DNA from: Streptomyces cathayae
GTDB taxonomy: Bacteria > Actinomycetota > Actinomycetes > Streptomycetales > Streptomycetaceae
Direction: 5' to 3'
DNA: 64,000 nt
Assembly (NCBI RefSeq): GCF_029760955.1
Contig: NZ_CP121682.1
Span: 7,024,501 to 7,088,500 of the forward strand
Shown here in pieces: positions 44,645 through 55,081 of the stretch; within the stretch, counting starts at the first letter, position 1; each line of letters opens with the position of its first letter. Made by a program: the position numbers and the translations under genes. The notes under the pieces were generated by a model. The model made no database searches, was not told where the DNA came from, and saw nothing but the letters and a program-made list of their open reading frames with translations.

Positions 44645-45508
44645 TCAGGCCTTGGGGGTCGGCCCCCGGAGCGGTTTCCTCCGACGTATCGGCACGATCG
44701 CGACCGGACACGGTGCGTGATGGAGCAGGGCGTGGTTGATCAGGCCGAGTTGCAGGCCGGGACGGACATGCCGTTCACCGGCACCGACAACGAGCAGGTC
44801 CGCTTCCGCCGCGGCCTCCCACAGCGCCTGTCGTGCTGATCCCTCGACCACCCGGCGTGTCACGTCGGTCTCCGGGTACTGCTTCTCAGGGTTGCGCAGA
44901 GCGTCGTCGAGCACCTGTGCCGGTGGACGACGGTGGGCCTCGAGGGCGTACCACGGCCCGGGGAGAGGTTCGGAGAGTGCGCCAAGCGGCGCACTCCAGG
45001 CGTGGACCGCTACGAGTTCGCAGCGCCGCACATGAGCCTCGCGGAAGGCGAACCCCACGGCCGTGTCGCTTCCCTCACCGTCCTCGACCCCCACGACGAC
45101 GTTCCCGAACCGGCCGGCCCGGTGCTCCTGCGAGCCACGCACGACGATGACCGGGCAGTCCGCCCGCGCCGCCACGGCGAGGCTGACCGAACCCAAAAGC
45201 AGCCCGGTGAGTTCCCCGAGCCCTCTGGACCCGAGCACCAGCGCGAAGGCCTTGTGTCCCTCGTCGACCAGGGCGGAGGCCGCGTCGTCGCGCAGCACCT
45301 CGCTCGACAGCCGCACGCCGGCGGCGCCCCCTCCGGCCCGTTTTGAGGCGGCGGTGATCAGACCGGACGAGTCCTGGCCCGGCGCCGCCGCGTGCAGCAG
45401 GTGGAGCGGCACCGCGTGCCGGGCCGCCTCGTCGACCGCCCAGTCCACCGCCTCCAGGCTCGACTCCGACCCGTCGACCCCGACCACCAGGGGAACCACC
45501 ACAGCCAC
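44645..45508 (-). CDS. Universal stress protein, tandem UspA
   Basis: The 287-residue protein contains two UspA domains. The first has VVGVDGSESSLEAVDWAVDEAARHAVPL and the ATP signature VLGSRGLGELTGLLLGSVS; the second has LVVGAGERHVRPGLQLGLINHALLHHAPCPVAIVP, with a degenerate nucleotide loop. GTG 45508 starts the gene. It is closely related to the Usp at 55338, and its divergent neighbour at 45689 is related to the Usp at 56347, so the two pairs may descend from one duplicated module. Confidence 0.92.
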   Translation of the reverse strand: MAVVVPLVVGVDGSESSLEAVDWAVDEAARHAVPLHLLHAAAPGQDSSGLITAASKRAGGGAAGVRLSSEVLRDDAASALVDEGHKAFALVLGSRGLGELTGLLLGSVSLAVAARADCPVIVVRGSQEHRAGRFGNVVVGVEDGEGSDTAVGFAFREAHVRRCELVAVHAWSAPLGALSEPLPGPWYALEAHRRPPAQVLDDALRNPEKQYPETDVTRRVVEGSARQALWEAAAEADLLVVGAGERHVRPGLQLGLINHALLHHAPCPVAIVPIRRRKPLRGPTPKA

Positions 45509-45688
45509 ACCTCATCCCTCGCCGGACTCCGTCCTTCGAGCCCCGACCCACATCGGGTCCGCGTGCGCCGCAGAAGGGTTTGCGGTAACTCTCGGATGAG
45601 TGGCAGGCACTGCGCGGCCCGCCACGCCCCGGAAGGACGACCCCGGTCATCGTCATGTCCAGCTTCCTACGAGACGGAGGCAGGCGCC

Positions 45689-46564
45689 ATGGAGCCTGTG
45701 ATCACCGTTGGTCTCGACGGCTCACCCGAGAGTCTTTCCGCCGCCCGCTGGGCCGCGGACGAGGCCGAGCACCGCAAGCTGACGCTGCGCCTGTTGCACG
45801 CGTGGCCCATGCTCGCGCCGGAACCCACCAAGGTGCCCTCCGAGATCGACCAGAACTACTGGGCGAAGCGGCTGGTGCACAACGCACAGGCGGAACTTCA
45901 AAGGCGCCATCCCGGTCTCGCCATCGTCGGCAACCTGGTTGCCGACGAGGCCCAGGACGCGCTGTTGCACGCGGCGTCGGAGTCCGCCATGACCGTGCTC
46001 GGTTCGCGCGGGCTGGAACTCGTCGAGAGCTACTTCCTCGGCGACACCGGCATGTCCGTCGCGGCACAAGCCGAGCGGCCGGTGGTCCTGGTCCGTGCCG
46101 GAACCCGCGCGGAAGTCCCGCCGGCCGCACCGGCCGGGACAGGCGATGTCGTGGTCGCGTTGAAGCTGCACGGCCCCTGCGACGACCTGCTCGGGTTCGC
46201 CTTCGCCGCGGCCTCGGCGCGGAATGTGCCGCTGCGGGTCGTGCACGGCCGGAGCCTGCCCGTGCACGCCTATGTTCCCTGGGGGGTGGATCACGACGTC
46301 GCCGAAGGCGTCGCGCAGGAGGCGAGGAAGCAGCTGGACCAGGTCCTTCGCCCCTGGCGTGAGAAGTTCCCGCAGGTGGAGGTGGCCGACAGCATCGGGC
46401 TGGAAAGCCCCGCCAGGGCGGTCCTGCGGTCCGCCGGGAGCGCCGGGCAGCTGGTCGTCGGCCGACGTCGGCACCGTCGCGTTCTGGCACCTCGCCTGGG
46501 TCCCGTCGCCCAGGCGGCCATCCATCACGCACGCTGCCCCGTCGCCGTCGTCCCCCATGACTGA
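45689..46564 (+). CDS. Universal stress protein, tandem UspA (Rv2005c-like position)
   Basis: The 291-residue protein has two UspA domains: ITVGLDGSPESLSAARWAADEAEHRK with TVLGSRGLELVESYFLGDTG (degenerate ATP loop), and a second ending LVVGRRRHRRVLAPRLGPVAQAAIHHARCPVAVVPHD. ATG 45689 has ACGGAGG upstream. It overlaps the following kinase-like gene by eight bases; in M. tuberculosis the same pair of families (Rv2005c-Rv2004c) is adjacent and DosR-controlled, which supports orthology of the module. Confidence 0.9.
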   Translation: MEPVITVGLDGSPESLSAARWAADEAEHRKLTLRLLHAWPMLAPEPTKVPSEIDQNYWAKRLVHNAQAELQRRHPGLAIVGNLVADEAQDALLHAASESAMTVLGSRGLELVESYFLGDTGMSVAAQAERPVVLVRAGTRAEVPPAAPAGTGDVVVALKLHGPCDDLLGFAFAAASARNVPLRVVHGRSLPVHAYVPWGVDHDVAEGVAQEARKQLDQVLRPWREKFPQVEVADSIGLESPARAVLRSAGSAGQLVVGRRRHRRVLAPRLGPVAQAAIHHARCPVAVVPHD

Positions 46565-48149
46565 GCCCGATGCCCCGAGGGGAGCGAGGCCGGTCGCACA
46601 CCGGATCGACGCGTCCGCACTCCGGTCGGGCTCCGGCCCCGACGGTGCGACGTTTCCGCGCGCGGAGCTGCACGAGACGCACACCGCGATCGTGCTCCTC
46701 TTCGGCGATCACGCCTACAAGATCAAGAAACCGGTCGATCTGAAGTTCCTGGACTACACCACGGTGACGGCCCGCCGGGCCGCCTGCGAACAGGAGATCT
46801 CCCTCAACCGCCGCTTCGCCGCGGACGTCTACCTGGGCCTGGGCGAGATCCGCACCCCGCACACGGACGTGGCCGAACCGCTCGTCGTGATGCGCCGCAT
46901 GCCGGCGGACCGCCGACTGTCCCGGCTGGTACGAGAGGGAGTCGCCGTCGACGACGTCCTGCGGGCCGTGGCCCGGCAACTCGCCGCACGCCACGCGGAC
47001 GCGCACCGCAGCCCGGAAGTGGACGTACAGGGAACCCGCGACGCTCTGTACTCGAGGTGGGAAGCGAGCTTCGCACAGGTCCACGCCCTGGCCGAAGACG
47101 TCTCCTTGCCCGACGGCATCGACGAGGTCGAGCGGCTGGCGCGCCGCTATCTGGCCGGCCGCGAGCACCTGTTCGACACGCGGATCCGGCAAGGACGGAT
47201 CGTCGACGGCCACGGCGACCTGCTGGCCGAGGACGTCTTCTGCCTCGACGACGGCCCCCGCATCCTGGACTGCCTGGAGTTCGACGACCGCCTTCGCCAC
47301 GTCGACGGCCTCGACGACGCCGCCTTCCTCGCCATGGACCTGGAACAGCTCGGCGCCCCGGAGTCCGCGGCCCACTTCCTCGCCCGGTACAGCGAGTACT
47401 CCGGAGACCCCGCGCCCCCGTCGCTGTGGCACCACTACGTGGCCTACCGCGCGTTCGTCCGCGCCAAGGTCTCCCTGATCCAGTCAGGCCAGGGCGCGCC
47501 CGGTGCCGAGACGGCGTCCCGGCGACTGGTCACGGCGACGCTGCGCCACCTGCGCACCTCCGCCGTCGGTCTGACGCTGGTGGGCGGCCTTCCGGGCAGC
47601 GGGAAGTCCACGCTCGCCGGCGCACTGGCCGACCGCCTGGGGGTGACCCTGCTCAGCAGCGACCGCCTCCGCAAGGAACTGGCCGGCCTCCCCGCGGAGC
47701 AGCCCGCGGCGGCCGGCTACGGCGAAGGCCTGTACACACCGGAGTGGACCGCCAGGACCTACGCCGCGCTGCTCGACCGTGCCTCCACCCTGCTGTCCTC
47801 GGGAGAATCCGTCGTCCTGGACGCCACATGGTCCGACGCGGGACAACGCGAAGCCGCCCTGCGCACGGCCGAACGCACCGGCGCCGACCTCGTGGCCCTG
47901 CACTGCCAGGTCCCCGGCGACGTGTCGGCGGCCCGCCTCACCTCCCGTGCCCCGGGAGCATCGGCATCCGACGCGGGCATCGCCGTGGCCACCGCCATGG
48001 CCGACAAGGAGCCACCGTGGCCCGAGGCCGTCACGGTCGACACCCGTGGCCCCCTGGAAGCGGCGGTCGTCCAGGCGCTGGCAGCCCTGCGCCCGTGGGG
48101 CACCGGCCAGGCCCCGGTATTCCGCCGCCCCCACCCGCGGCCGGACTGA
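46557..48149 (+). CDS. Phosphotransferase/AAA-kinase fusion (Rv2004c-like)
   Basis: The 530-residue protein has an N-terminal aminoglycoside-phosphotransferase-like fold (residues 30-300: YKIKKPVDLKFLDYTT, then IVDGHGDLLAEDVFCLDDGPRILDCLEFD with the HGDL catalytic loop) and a C-terminal P-loop kinase (GLPGSGKSTLAGALADRLG near residues 344-362; VVLDATWSDAGQREAA as the DxTW switch). Rv2004c of M. tuberculosis has the same architecture. The substrate is unknown. ATG 46557 overlaps the upstream usp, suggesting coupling. Confidence 0.88.
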   Translation: MTEPDAPRGARPVAHRIDASALRSGSGPDGATFPRAELHETHTAIVLLFGDHAYKIKKPVDLKFLDYTTVTARRAACEQEISLNRRFAADVYLGLGEIRTPHTDVAEPLVVMRRMPADRRLSRLVREGVAVDDVLRAVARQLAARHADAHRSPEVDVQGTRDALYSRWEASFAQVHALAEDVSLPDGIDEVERLARRYLAGREHLFDTRIRQGRIVDGHGDLLAEDVFCLDDGPRILDCLEFDDRLRHVDGLDDAAFLAMDLEQLGAPESAAHFLARYSEYSGDPAPPSLWHHYVAYRAFVRAKVSLIQSGQGAPGAETASRRLVTATLRHLRTSAVGLTLVGGLPGSGKSTLAGALADRLGVTLLSSDRLRKELAGLPAEQPAAAGYGEGLYTPEWTARTYAALLDRASTLLSSGESVVLDATWSDAGQREAALRTAERTGADLVALHCQVPGDVSAARLTSRAPGASASDAGIAVATAMADKEPPWPEAVTVDTRGPLEAAVVQALAALRPWGTGQAPVFRRPHPRPD

Positions 48150-48243
48150 CGGACATGGGCGATGTGGTTCCCGTGTTGCCGGGGAGGCTTCGGGGGGTGA
48201 CGGTGGAGAGGAACCGGCGAGGGGGACGAGGGAGGCAGCGGGC

Positions 48244-49290
48244 ATGCGAGGACTCGTCTACCACGGTCCCGCCCGGACCTCCTGGGACACGGTGCCGGAC
48301 CCGGTGCTCGAGGCCGACACCGACGCGATCGTGCGCGTCGACGCGACCACCGTCTGCGGCAGCGACCTGCACATCCGGCAGGGCGACCTCGCCGAGGTGA
48401 AACCGGGAACGGTCCTCGGCCACGAGGCCGTCGGCGAGGTGGTGGAGGCCGGCAGCAAGGTGCACAGCCGGCGTCCCGGACAGCAGGTGATCGTGTCGGC
48501 CGTCTCGGCCTGCGGGCACTGCCCGTCCTGCCGCGACACCCTGTACGGGCAGTGCCGCGGGGGCGGCGGGTGGATCCTGGGCAACACCGTCCACGGCACG
48601 CAGGCCGAGTTCGTCCGCGTCCCCTTCGCCGACCACTCCACACACCGGCGGCCCTTGGACCTCCCCCTGGACGAGGCGGTCCTGCTCGCCGAGCTCCTGC
48701 CCACCGCCTACGAGGTCGGGGTGCGCAACGGGCACGTGGGCCCGGGCGACACCGTGGTCGTGGTGGGCGCGGGACCGGTGGGGCTGGCCGCCGTCCTGGT
48801 CGCCCGGCTCTACTCGCCGCGCCGGATCGTCGCGGTGGACCTGTCCCGCCCCCGGCTGGCGGCCGCCGCCCGGCTGGGGGCCGACGCCGCCGAACTGCCC
48901 GGCCGGATGGTCGCCGAACTGTCCGAGGGGCCCGGCGCCGACGTGGTCATCGAGGCCGCGGGCACCCCGGACGGCTTCGTCCTGGCGACCCGCGTGGTGC
49001 GCGCGGGAGGGCACATCGCCAACATCGGCATGCCCGGCAGGCCGGCCACCCTGCACCTGGAGGCCCTGTGGCGCAAGAACGTGACGATCAGCACCGGCCA
49101 GGTCGACACCTCCTCCACCCCGTGGCTGCGCGACCTGCTGCTCTTCAAACGGCTGGCGGCCGCCCCCCTGGTCACCCACCGGTTCCGCCTCGAGCGCATG
49201 GAGGACGCCTACGAGGTCTTCGCGCACGGTCCGGACACCGGCGCCCTCAAGGTCGTGCTGCACCGCGAGACACCGGAACCACCCCGGTAA
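48244..49290 (+). CDS. Zinc-dependent alcohol dehydrogenase (MDR family)
   Basis: The 348-residue medium-chain dehydrogenase has the catalytic zinc ligands in TTVCGSDLH and GHEAVGEVV, the structural zinc cysteines in ACGHCPSCRDTLYGQC, and a Rossmann GAGPVGLAAVLVARL. It oxidises alcohols or reduces aldehydes with NAD(P); GGWILGN and VHGTQAEFVRVPFAD indicate a formaldehyde/2,3-butanediol-like MDR type, but the substrate is unsure. ATG 48244 follows GGGAGGCAGC. Fermentative alcohol dehydrogenases are found in the hypoxia island of Streptomyces coelicolor, in line with the setting. Confidence 0.92.
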   Translation: MRGLVYHGPARTSWDTVPDPVLEADTDAIVRVDATTVCGSDLHIRQGDLAEVKPGTVLGHEAVGEVVEAGSKVHSRRPGQQVIVSAVSACGHCPSCRDTLYGQCRGGGGWILGNTVHGTQAEFVRVPFADHSTHRRPLDLPLDEAVLLAELLPTAYEVGVRNGHVGPGDTVVVVGAGPVGLAAVLVARLYSPRRIVAVDLSRPRLAAAARLGADAAELPGRMVAELSEGPGADVVIEAAGTPDGFVLATRVVRAGGHIANIGMPGRPATLHLEALWRKNVTISTGQVDTSSTPWLRDLLLFKRLAAAPLVTHRFRLERMEDAYEVFAHGPDTGALKVVLHRETPEPPR

Positions 49291-49329
49291 CCGGTCCTCC
49301 GATCCGCACTGGGCCGACGACGACAGCTC

Positions 49330-49575
49330 TCACCTCCCGTGGGCGACGAGGAAGTCGGCGCTGCCGGACAGCGTGGTGAGCTGCGGTGTGTCCTCGTCGT
49401 CGATCCGCATGCCGGTCCGTTCGCCCAGGATCTCGATGTAGGTCAGGAAGTCCAGCGAATCCATCTCGAGCGCGTCCCGAAACGCCTCGTCGGGACCCAG
49501 AGTGGCCAGGTCGGCGTCAGGAATGACCTGGGCGATCGACTCCTTGACCACGTTCAGCGCGTCGGTTCGGTTCAC
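49330..49575 (-). CDS. Acyl carrier protein
   Basis: The 81-residue protein has the ACP four-helix pattern and the phosphopantetheine attachment site Ser40 in ALEMDSLDFLTYI. GTG 49575 overlaps the stop of the E2 gene (GTGA) and has GGAG six bases upstream. It closes the leftward operon acs, E1alpha, E1beta, E2, ACP. A dedicated ACP beside a 2-oxoacid dehydrogenase suggests that acyl groups may be moved to a carrier protein instead of, or as well as, CoA. Confidence 0.88.
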   Translation of the reverse strand: MNRTDALNVVKESIAQVIPDADLATLGPDEAFRDALEMDSLDFLTYIEILGERTGMRIDDEDTPQLTTLSGSADFLVAHGR

Positions 49576-50960
49576 AGCTTCTCCGGATTCTGCAAGAGAC
49601 GGTCGAGCGTTGTCAGATAGCGGGCCCCGACGGCGCCGTCCGTCGCCCGGTGGTCCGCCGAGAGGGTGGCCGTGACGACGGGACGTACGCCCAGCAGGCC
49701 GTCGACGGCGCACGGCCGGTCGACCACCCGCCCGAAGCCGACCAGGGCCACCTGCGGCGGATGAATCACGCCGAACACGGTTTCCACGCCCTGGTCGCCC
49801 AGGTGGGTGACCGTGATCGTGGCGTCGGACACTTCGGAACCGCGCAGCCTGCCCGTGCGGGCGCGTGACACCAGGTCTTTCAAGGCGGTCATCAGCTCGG
49901 GCAGTCCGAGGGTGTCTGCCCGGTGCAGGGCGGGTGCGACGAGTCCCCCGCCACGAAGGGACACCGCCACGCCGAGATGGATGTCCTGAGCAGCGGCGAA
50001 GCGGTCGTCGGTCCAGAAGCCGTTGAGCTCGGGCACCTCGTGTGCCGCGAGGGCGGCCGCCTTGAGCAACAGGGCCGCCGGAAGCAGTCGTTCGGACATC
50101 GGACTGCGCCGGTTGTGGTCGTGCAGCCAGTCCATCGCGGTGGCCATGTCGACGGTGGTGGACAGGTAGTAGTGCGGGATGTCCCGGTTGGCGCGGGTCA
50201 TCAGGCGTGCGATCACCTGGCGCATGCCCGACGCCTGGTCCTCGGGAGGGTGGGAAGCACGCACGGCAGCGGTGGTCCGGCGCGGCGGTGGGGGCGCGGC
50301 AGCATGACCGGAGGCCGCCTTGCTCACGTCTTCGGCGCGGATGGCGGAATCTTTGCCGGTGCCGGTCACCGCGGACAGGTCGACACCCAGCTCGGCGGCG
50401 CGTCGGCGGGCGAGGGGAGTGGCCCGTATGCGCGAGGGCCGGGCAGCGGTCGTGGCTGCCGCTGCCCGCTCGATGTCGGCCCGGGTGACACGCCCTGCCG
50501 GCCCGGAGCCGTCGAGGGCCGTGAGATCGACGCCGCTCTGCTCCGCGAGGCGCCGGATCAACGGGCCGGCCCCGACGTGTCCGCGGTCCCGGCCCCCGGA
50601 CGGCACCGGCGTGCGGGCAGGGGAGGGCTTGGAGGTTCTGGCGGGCCTCGCGTGCTCAGGGGCGGGCGGGGCCTGTGGTTTCCCCTGGGCCTTCCGGGCT
50701 CTCTCCGGTTCCCCGCGCCCTTCTGCCGCCGGCTCGATCAGCGCGAGCGGCGTGCCCACCGGTACCGTCGTGCCCGGCTCGACGAGCAGCCGTCCCATCG
50801 CTCCGCTCTCGAAGCACTCCACCTCGATCGTGGACTTCGCGGTTTCGATGACCGCGACCGGATCCCCTCTGCGGATGAGGTCGCCGGGTCCCACCAGCCA
50901 TTCCACCAGCGTGCCCTCGTCCATGTCGGCGCCGAGTGACGGCATGGTGAACTCGCCCAT
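49572..50960 (-). CDS. 2-oxoacid dehydrogenase E2 (dihydrolipoyl acyltransferase)
   Basis: The 462-residue protein has one lipoyl domain (residues 1-78, lipoyl Lys42 in IETAKSTIEV), a Pro/Ala linker, two peripheral-subunit-binding domains (131-166, AGPLIRRLAEQSGVDL; 179-214, ATPLARRRAAELGVDL) and the catalytic domain (from about 235) with the His/Asp motif ADHRATDG near the C-terminus. It transfers the acyl group from lipoamide to the acceptor. Two binding domains are unusual; one is normal. No E3 (dihydrolipoamide dehydrogenase) gene is in the window, so the general cellular E3 is presumably shared. It starts 2 bp after the E1beta stop. Confidence 0.92.
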   Translation of the reverse strand: MGEFTMPSLGADMDEGTLVEWLVGPGDLIRRGDPVAVIETAKSTIEVECFESGAMGRLLVEPGTTVPVGTPLALIEPAAEGRGEPERARKAQGKPQAPPAPEHARPARTSKPSPARTPVPSGGRDRGHVGAGPLIRRLAEQSGVDLTALDGSGPAGRVTRADIERAAAATTAARPSRIRATPLARRRAAELGVDLSAVTGTGKDSAIRAEDVSKAASGHAAAPPPPRRTTAAVRASHPPEDQASGMRQVIARLMTRANRDIPHYYLSTTVDMATAMDWLHDHNRRSPMSERLLPAALLLKAAALAAHEVPELNGFWTDDRFAAAQDIHLGVAVSLRGGGLVAPALHRADTLGLPELMTALKDLVSRARTGRLRGSEVSDATITVTHLGDQGVETVFGVIHPPQVALVGFGRVVDRPCAVDGLLGVRPVVTATLSADHRATDGAVGARYLTTLDRLLQNPEKL

Positions 50961-50962
50961 GA

Positions 50963-51958
50963 TCAGTCCACCGCCCGGTGTGCGGCCGCGACGATGTCGG
51001 CGGTCTGTGGCAGGGCGGCCTCTTCCAACTGCCGGGCGTACGGGATGGGCACCTCGGCGCTGCACACCCGCTCGACGGGGGCGTCCAGGTCGTAGAACGA
51101 CTCCTCGGCGATGCGGGCGGACACTTCGGCGGCGAGACTCCCCGTGCGCCATGCCTCGTCGACGATCACCGCACGGTGGGTACGGGCCACGGACGCGGTG
51201 ACGGTCGCACCGTCGAGGGGCCGCAGCGTGCGCAGGTCGATCACCTCGGCGTCGATACCCTCGGCGGCCAGCTCGTCCGCCGCCGCGCGTGCCTTGGGCA
51301 GCGAACCGCCGTACGTGATCAGGGAGATGTCGGTGCCGGGTCTGCGGATCGCGGCATGGTCCAGGTCCACGGGGGCCGTCGGCGGGAGGAGTTCGCCGGA
51401 GGCGTTGTAGAGGCTGCCGTGCTCGAAGACCACCACCGGGTCGGGGTCGGCGAGCGCGGGGGCGAGCATGTGGCGTGCGTCCTCGAGCGTGGCCGGGGCG
51501 AGCACGCGGATGCCGGGAATGTGTGCGTAGAAGCCTTCCAGGCTGTGCGAGTGCTGCGCCGCGAGCTGCCGCCCCGCGCCCGTCGTCATGCGGATGACCA
51601 GCGGCACGGGCAGCTGGCCACCCGACATGTGCAGCAGGGTGGCGGCGTTGTTGAGGAGCTGGTCGAGGGCGAGCAGGCTGAAGTTGACGGTCATGATCTC
51701 GACGACGGGCCGCATCCCGGCCAGAGCGGCGCCGATGCCGGCCCCCACGAACGCGGACTCCGAGAGCGGGGTGTCGCGAACGCGGTCCGGTCCGAACTCC
51801 TCCAGCAGCCCGAGGCTGACGCCGAAACAGCCGCCGTACCTGCCGACGTCCTCGCCCATGAGGAAGACCCGGTCGTCGGAGCGCAGGGCTTCCCGCAGGG
51901 CCTCGCGCATCGCCTCCCGGTACGTCGTCTTCGTCCCCTCCGTCGCGACTGCGTTCAC
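50963..51958 (-). CDS. 2-oxoacid dehydrogenase E1 beta subunit
   Basis: The 331-residue protein matches the PdhB/AcoB family: [46 protein letters not shown], then the transketolase C-terminal domain ([35 protein letters not shown]). It binds ThDP with the alpha subunit. GTG 51958 overlaps the E1alpha stop (GTGA). The substrate (pyruvate, acetoin or branched-chain acid) is not evident; [12 protein letters not shown] resembles acetoin/pyruvate types. Confidence 0.92.
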   Translation of the reverse strand: MNAVATEGTKTTYREAMREALREALRSDDRVFLMGEDVGRYGGCFGVSLGLLEEFGPDRVRDTPLSESAFVGAGIGAALAGMRPVVEIMTVNFSLLALDQLLNNAATLLHMSGGQLPVPLVIRMTTGAGRQLAAQHSHSLEGFYAHIPGIRVLAPATLEDARHMLAPALADPDPVVVFEHGSLYNASGELLPPTAPVDLDHAAIRRPGTDISLITYGGSLPKARAAADELAAEGIDAEVIDLRTLRPLDGATVTASVARTHRAVIVDEAWRTGSLAAEVSARIAEESFYDLDAPVERVCSAEVPIPYARQLEEAALPQTADIVAAAHRAVD

Positions 51959-53052
51959 GGTCGGCTCACTTCCTCGGCCGAGGTACTGGTGACGTGGCGG
52001 AGCAGGTCCTCGACCGGCTCCTCGGGTGCTTGCTCGGCCGCATCCACGGCGCGGTCGATCTCGTCGGTGATCCGCTGCTCGATCCGGGTGAGTTCTGAGT
52101 CGTCGAGCTCGCCGTTGTCACGCATGAGGTGCGTCAGCCGGTCGATCGGGTCCCGGGACTTCCACTCCTCGATCTCCGCCTTCTTGCGGTAGCGGTCCGG
52201 GTCGTACATGGAATGGGCGCGGAACCGGTAGGTGCGCAGCTCCAGGAAGTGTGGTCCGGTGCCTGCCCTGATGCCTTCGACGGCCCGCCGGGCGGACTGT
52301 TCGACGGCGTCGACGTCCATGCCGTCCACGGCCCAGGCGGGCATGCCGTAGGAGGCGGCGCGCATCGCCAGGTCGGTCTGGGCGTGTTCGCGCGTGAGCG
52401 CCGTTCCCATGGCGTACAGGTTGTTCTCGCAGACCAGTAGCAGGGGCAGGTTCCACAGGGCGGCGAGGTTCGCCGTCTCGTGGAACTCGCCCTCGGCGAA
52501 GGCGCCGTCGCCGAAGAAACAGCAGGTGACGCGGGGCATGCCGCGCATCCGGTCGGCGAGGGCGAGACCGGCGGCCAGGGGAAGACCACCGGCGACGATC
52601 GCGCTGCCGCCGTAGAAGCGGCGGCTCGCGTCGAACAGGTGCATGGATCCGCCCCGGCCGCCGCTGCAGCCGGTCGCCTTGCCGTACATCTCGGCCATGA
52701 CGGCCTCGGCCGTGAGGCCACGGGCCAGCGCGTGGCCGTGTTCGCGGTAGGTGGAGACGACCGCGTCCTCGGGGGTCAGCGCCTCGTTGACGCCGACGGC
52801 GACGGCCTCCTCACCGATGTAGAGGTGGACGAAGCCGCGGATCTTCGCGGCGCTGTACAACTCGACGCATCGCTCCTCGAAGCGCCGGATGCGCAGCATG
52901 GCCGTCAGCAGGTCCGTTCGGCGCCGGACATCCGGTCGGCCGACCGGTGGGGGTCCGGTGTCCGCCTTCCGCTCGGCCGTCGCGGTCTTCCTGCCGGGCT
53001 TCGGGGGCGCCGAGTCCTTGCCGGTGCGGGTGGTGGGTCGGGCCGCGCTCAT
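51955..53052 (-). CDS. pdhA: 2-oxoacid dehydrogenase E1 alpha subunit
   Basis: The 365-residue protein has the ThDP/Mg motif [31 protein letters not shown] and the conserved [19 protein letters not shown] and [15 protein letters not shown] elements, typical of PdhA/AcoA. An Arg/Lys/Pro-rich leader of about 45 residues precedes the catalytic domain. It overlaps the upstream acs stop (ATGA). Together with E1beta and E2 it would decarboxylate a 2-oxoacid (or cleave acetoin) to an acyl group; joint transcription with an acetyl-CoA synthetase points to acetyl metabolism. Confidence 0.92.
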   Translation of the reverse strand: MSAARPTTRTGKDSAPPKPGRKTATAERKADTGPPPVGRPDVRRRTDLLTAMLRIRRFEERCVELYSAAKIRGFVHLYIGEEAVAVGVNEALTPEDAVVSTYREHGHALARGLTAEAVMAEMYGKATGCSGGRGGSMHLFDASRRFYGGSAIVAGGLPLAAGLALADRMRGMPRVTCCFFGDGAFAEGEFHETANLAALWNLPLLLVCENNLYAMGTALTREHAQTDLAMRAASYGMPAWAVDGMDVDAVEQSARRAVEGIRAGTGPHFLELRTYRFRAHSMYDPDRYRKKAEIEEWKSRDPIDRLTHLMRDNGELDDSELTRIEQRITDEIDRAVDAAEQAPEEPVEDLLRHVTSTSAEEVSRP

Positions 53053-54839
53053 GCGGATCCCTCCAAGGTCGACAAGTCGCCGGTAGGCAGACCGAGTTCA
53101 CGCGCACGCAGCAGCCGGCGCATGACCTTGCCGCTGCGGGTCCTGGGCAGGTTCTGGTCGAAGGCGATCTCCCTGGGCGCGACGGCCGGGCCCAGCCGCC
53201 GACGGGCGAAGCCCAGCAACTCGCGCTCCAGATCCGGGGAGGGGCCGACGCCGGGGCGCAGCGACACGAAGGCCTTGACGATGTTCCCGGCCACGGGGTC
53301 CGGCCGTCCGATCACCCCGGCCTCCGCGACCGCCGGGTGCTCCATCAGAGCGCTCTCCACCTCGAACGGGCCGATCAGATGCCCCGCCGACTTGATCACG
53401 TCGTCGGCGCGTCCCACGAACCAGTACCAGCCGTCCGCGTCCCGTCGCACCAGGTCGCCGGTCAGGTACCAGCCGTCGGTGAAGGCGGCGTCGTAGCGCT
53501 CCTTGTCGTGCAGATAGCCGCGGAACATCGACGGCCAGCCGGGGCGCAGCGCCAGCTCACCCTTTTCGTCGGGGCTCTGCACTTCCGTGACCCGGCCGCC
53601 GGTGACCAGCGCCCGGCCGTCCTCGCCGGTCCTCAGCACGGTCGCCTCGACGCCGGGCAGCGGGCGGCCCATCGAGCCGGGCCGGATGTCACAGGCCGCG
53701 TAGTTCGCGATCATGATGCAGCCGGTCTCCGTCTGCCACCAGTTGTCGTGCACCGGCAGGCCCAGCACATCCCGGCCCCATACGACGGCCTCGGGGTTGA
53801 GGGGTTCCCCGACGGAGGCGATGAGGCGCAGGGCCGACAGGTCGTAGGAGCGCGGCAGGTCGTACGGGCCCTGACGTGGTGTCGCACGCATGAGCATGCG
53901 CAGCGCGGTGGGCGCCGTGTACCAGACGGTGACCCGCTGCTCGCCGAGGATCCGGTACCAGCGGCGGGCCTCGTAGTCGCCCTCGTCGACGACCACCGTC
54001 ACACCGTGCACCAGCGGGGCGACGATGCCGTACGACATGCCCGTGACCCAGCCGGGGTCGGCGGTGCACCAGTACACGTCCCCGGGGTGCAGATCGAGCG
54101 CGTACGCGGCCGTGGCATGGTGGGCGACCACCGCCTCGTGGACATGGACCGCGCCTTTGGGGGTGCCCGTGGTGCCGCTGGTGAAGTGCAGCAGGGCCAT
54201 GTCTCCGGGCGAGGTCGGCGGGATCGTGAAGGTGTCCGCGGCGGCGGACAGCAGCGCGTCGAAGGAGACGGTGCCGGGCAGATCCTCGGTGCCCGGCCCG
54301 ACGATCAGGACGTGTTCCAGGCCGGGCAGCGAGTGCCGGCGGTCGGCCACCTTCTTCCGGTAGAGGGCCGCCGTGGTCACGAGCACCCGGGCGTCGCCGA
54401 GACGCAGCCGCTGCTCCACCGGGTCGGGGCCGAACGCGGAGAACAGCGGGCAGAGCACGCCGGTGTTCTTCAGCGCGCCCAGCACCGTGGTGTAGAGCTC
54501 GGGGCAGCGGCCGAGCAGCGTGAACACCCGGTCGCCGTGGCCGACGCCGAGTGTCCGCAGCACGTTCGCGAAGCGGGCCGTACGCCGGGCCAGTTCGGCG
54601 TACGTGACATCGGCGACGGCGTTGTCCCGGGCGATGCACCGCAGCGCGACCTTGTCCGCCCGATCCGAGGCCGCATGCCGGTCCACTGCCTCGTGTGCGA
54701 TGTTCAGCCCGCCGCCGGGCAACCCGGCCAGCGCAGTGCGCGCCTGAGCCCAGGTGAACGTCGAGCGGACCCGTTCGTAGTCGGTGAGCCGAGGCGGAAC
54801 GACCGGTGCGGTGTCCTTGTGGATCGTTTCCCAGTCCAT
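53049..54839 (-). CDS. acsA: Acetate-CoA ligase (AcsA type)
   Basis: The 596-residue AMP-forming enzyme has the motifs [33 protein letters not shown] (the acetyl-CoA synthetase W-W-Q-T-E-T-G signature) and [36 protein letters not shown], with catalytic Lys in [14 protein letters not shown] 54839 has GAGGAG upstream; the longer upstream frame is filler. Length is slightly below the usual 650 residues, in the AcsA (ykrV-like) range. It is the first gene of the five-gene operon and diverges from the usp genes; the 380-bp spacer has a DosR-like box and a strong inverted repeat. Confidence 0.92.
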   Translation of the reverse strand: MDWETIHKDTAPVVPPRLTDYERVRSTFTWAQARTALAGLPGGGLNIAHEAVDRHAASDRADKVALRCIARDNAVADVTYAELARRTARFANVLRTLGVGHGDRVFTLLGRCPELYTTVLGALKNTGVLCPLFSAFGPDPVEQRLRLGDARVLVTTAALYRKKVADRRHSLPGLEHVLIVGPGTEDLPGTVSFDALLSAAADTFTIPPTSPGDMALLHFTSGTTGTPKGAVHVHEAVVAHHATAAYALDLHPGDVYWCTADPGWVTGMSYGIVAPLVHGVTVVVDEGDYEARRWYRILGEQRVTVWYTAPTALRMLMRATPRQGPYDLPRSYDLSALRLIASVGEPLNPEAVVWGRDVLGLPVHDNWWQTETGCIMIANYAACDIRPGSMGRPLPGVEATVLRTGEDGRALVTGGRVTEVQSPDEKGELALRPGWPSMFRGYLHDKERYDAAFTDGWYLTGDLVRRDADGWYWFVGRADDVIKSAGHLIGPFEVESALMEHPAVAEAGVIGRPDPVAGNIVKAFVSLRPGVGPSPDLERELLGFARRRLGPAVAPREIAFDQNLPRTRSGKVMRRLLRARELGLPTGDLSTLEGSA

Positions 54840-55081
54840 GGGTGCTCCTCGCGGCACTGCCCTTGATCTCCAGGGTCGCGGAGCATGGCGCCGGTCGCAC
54901 GTCGGCCCGCGTGGAGCGCCCGGACCAATGGACGGGCGGCATCTGCCGGCCTCGATGGAGCCGAGGGCCGCCCGCTTCTTGCGGGCCCTCATTGCACGGT
55001 GCGCGGTTTCGCTCCGCTCCTCCGTGTCTTTTGTGGCCCTCGGCTCATTTCCATGACACCGCTGCCCGCCCGCCGGCTGTA

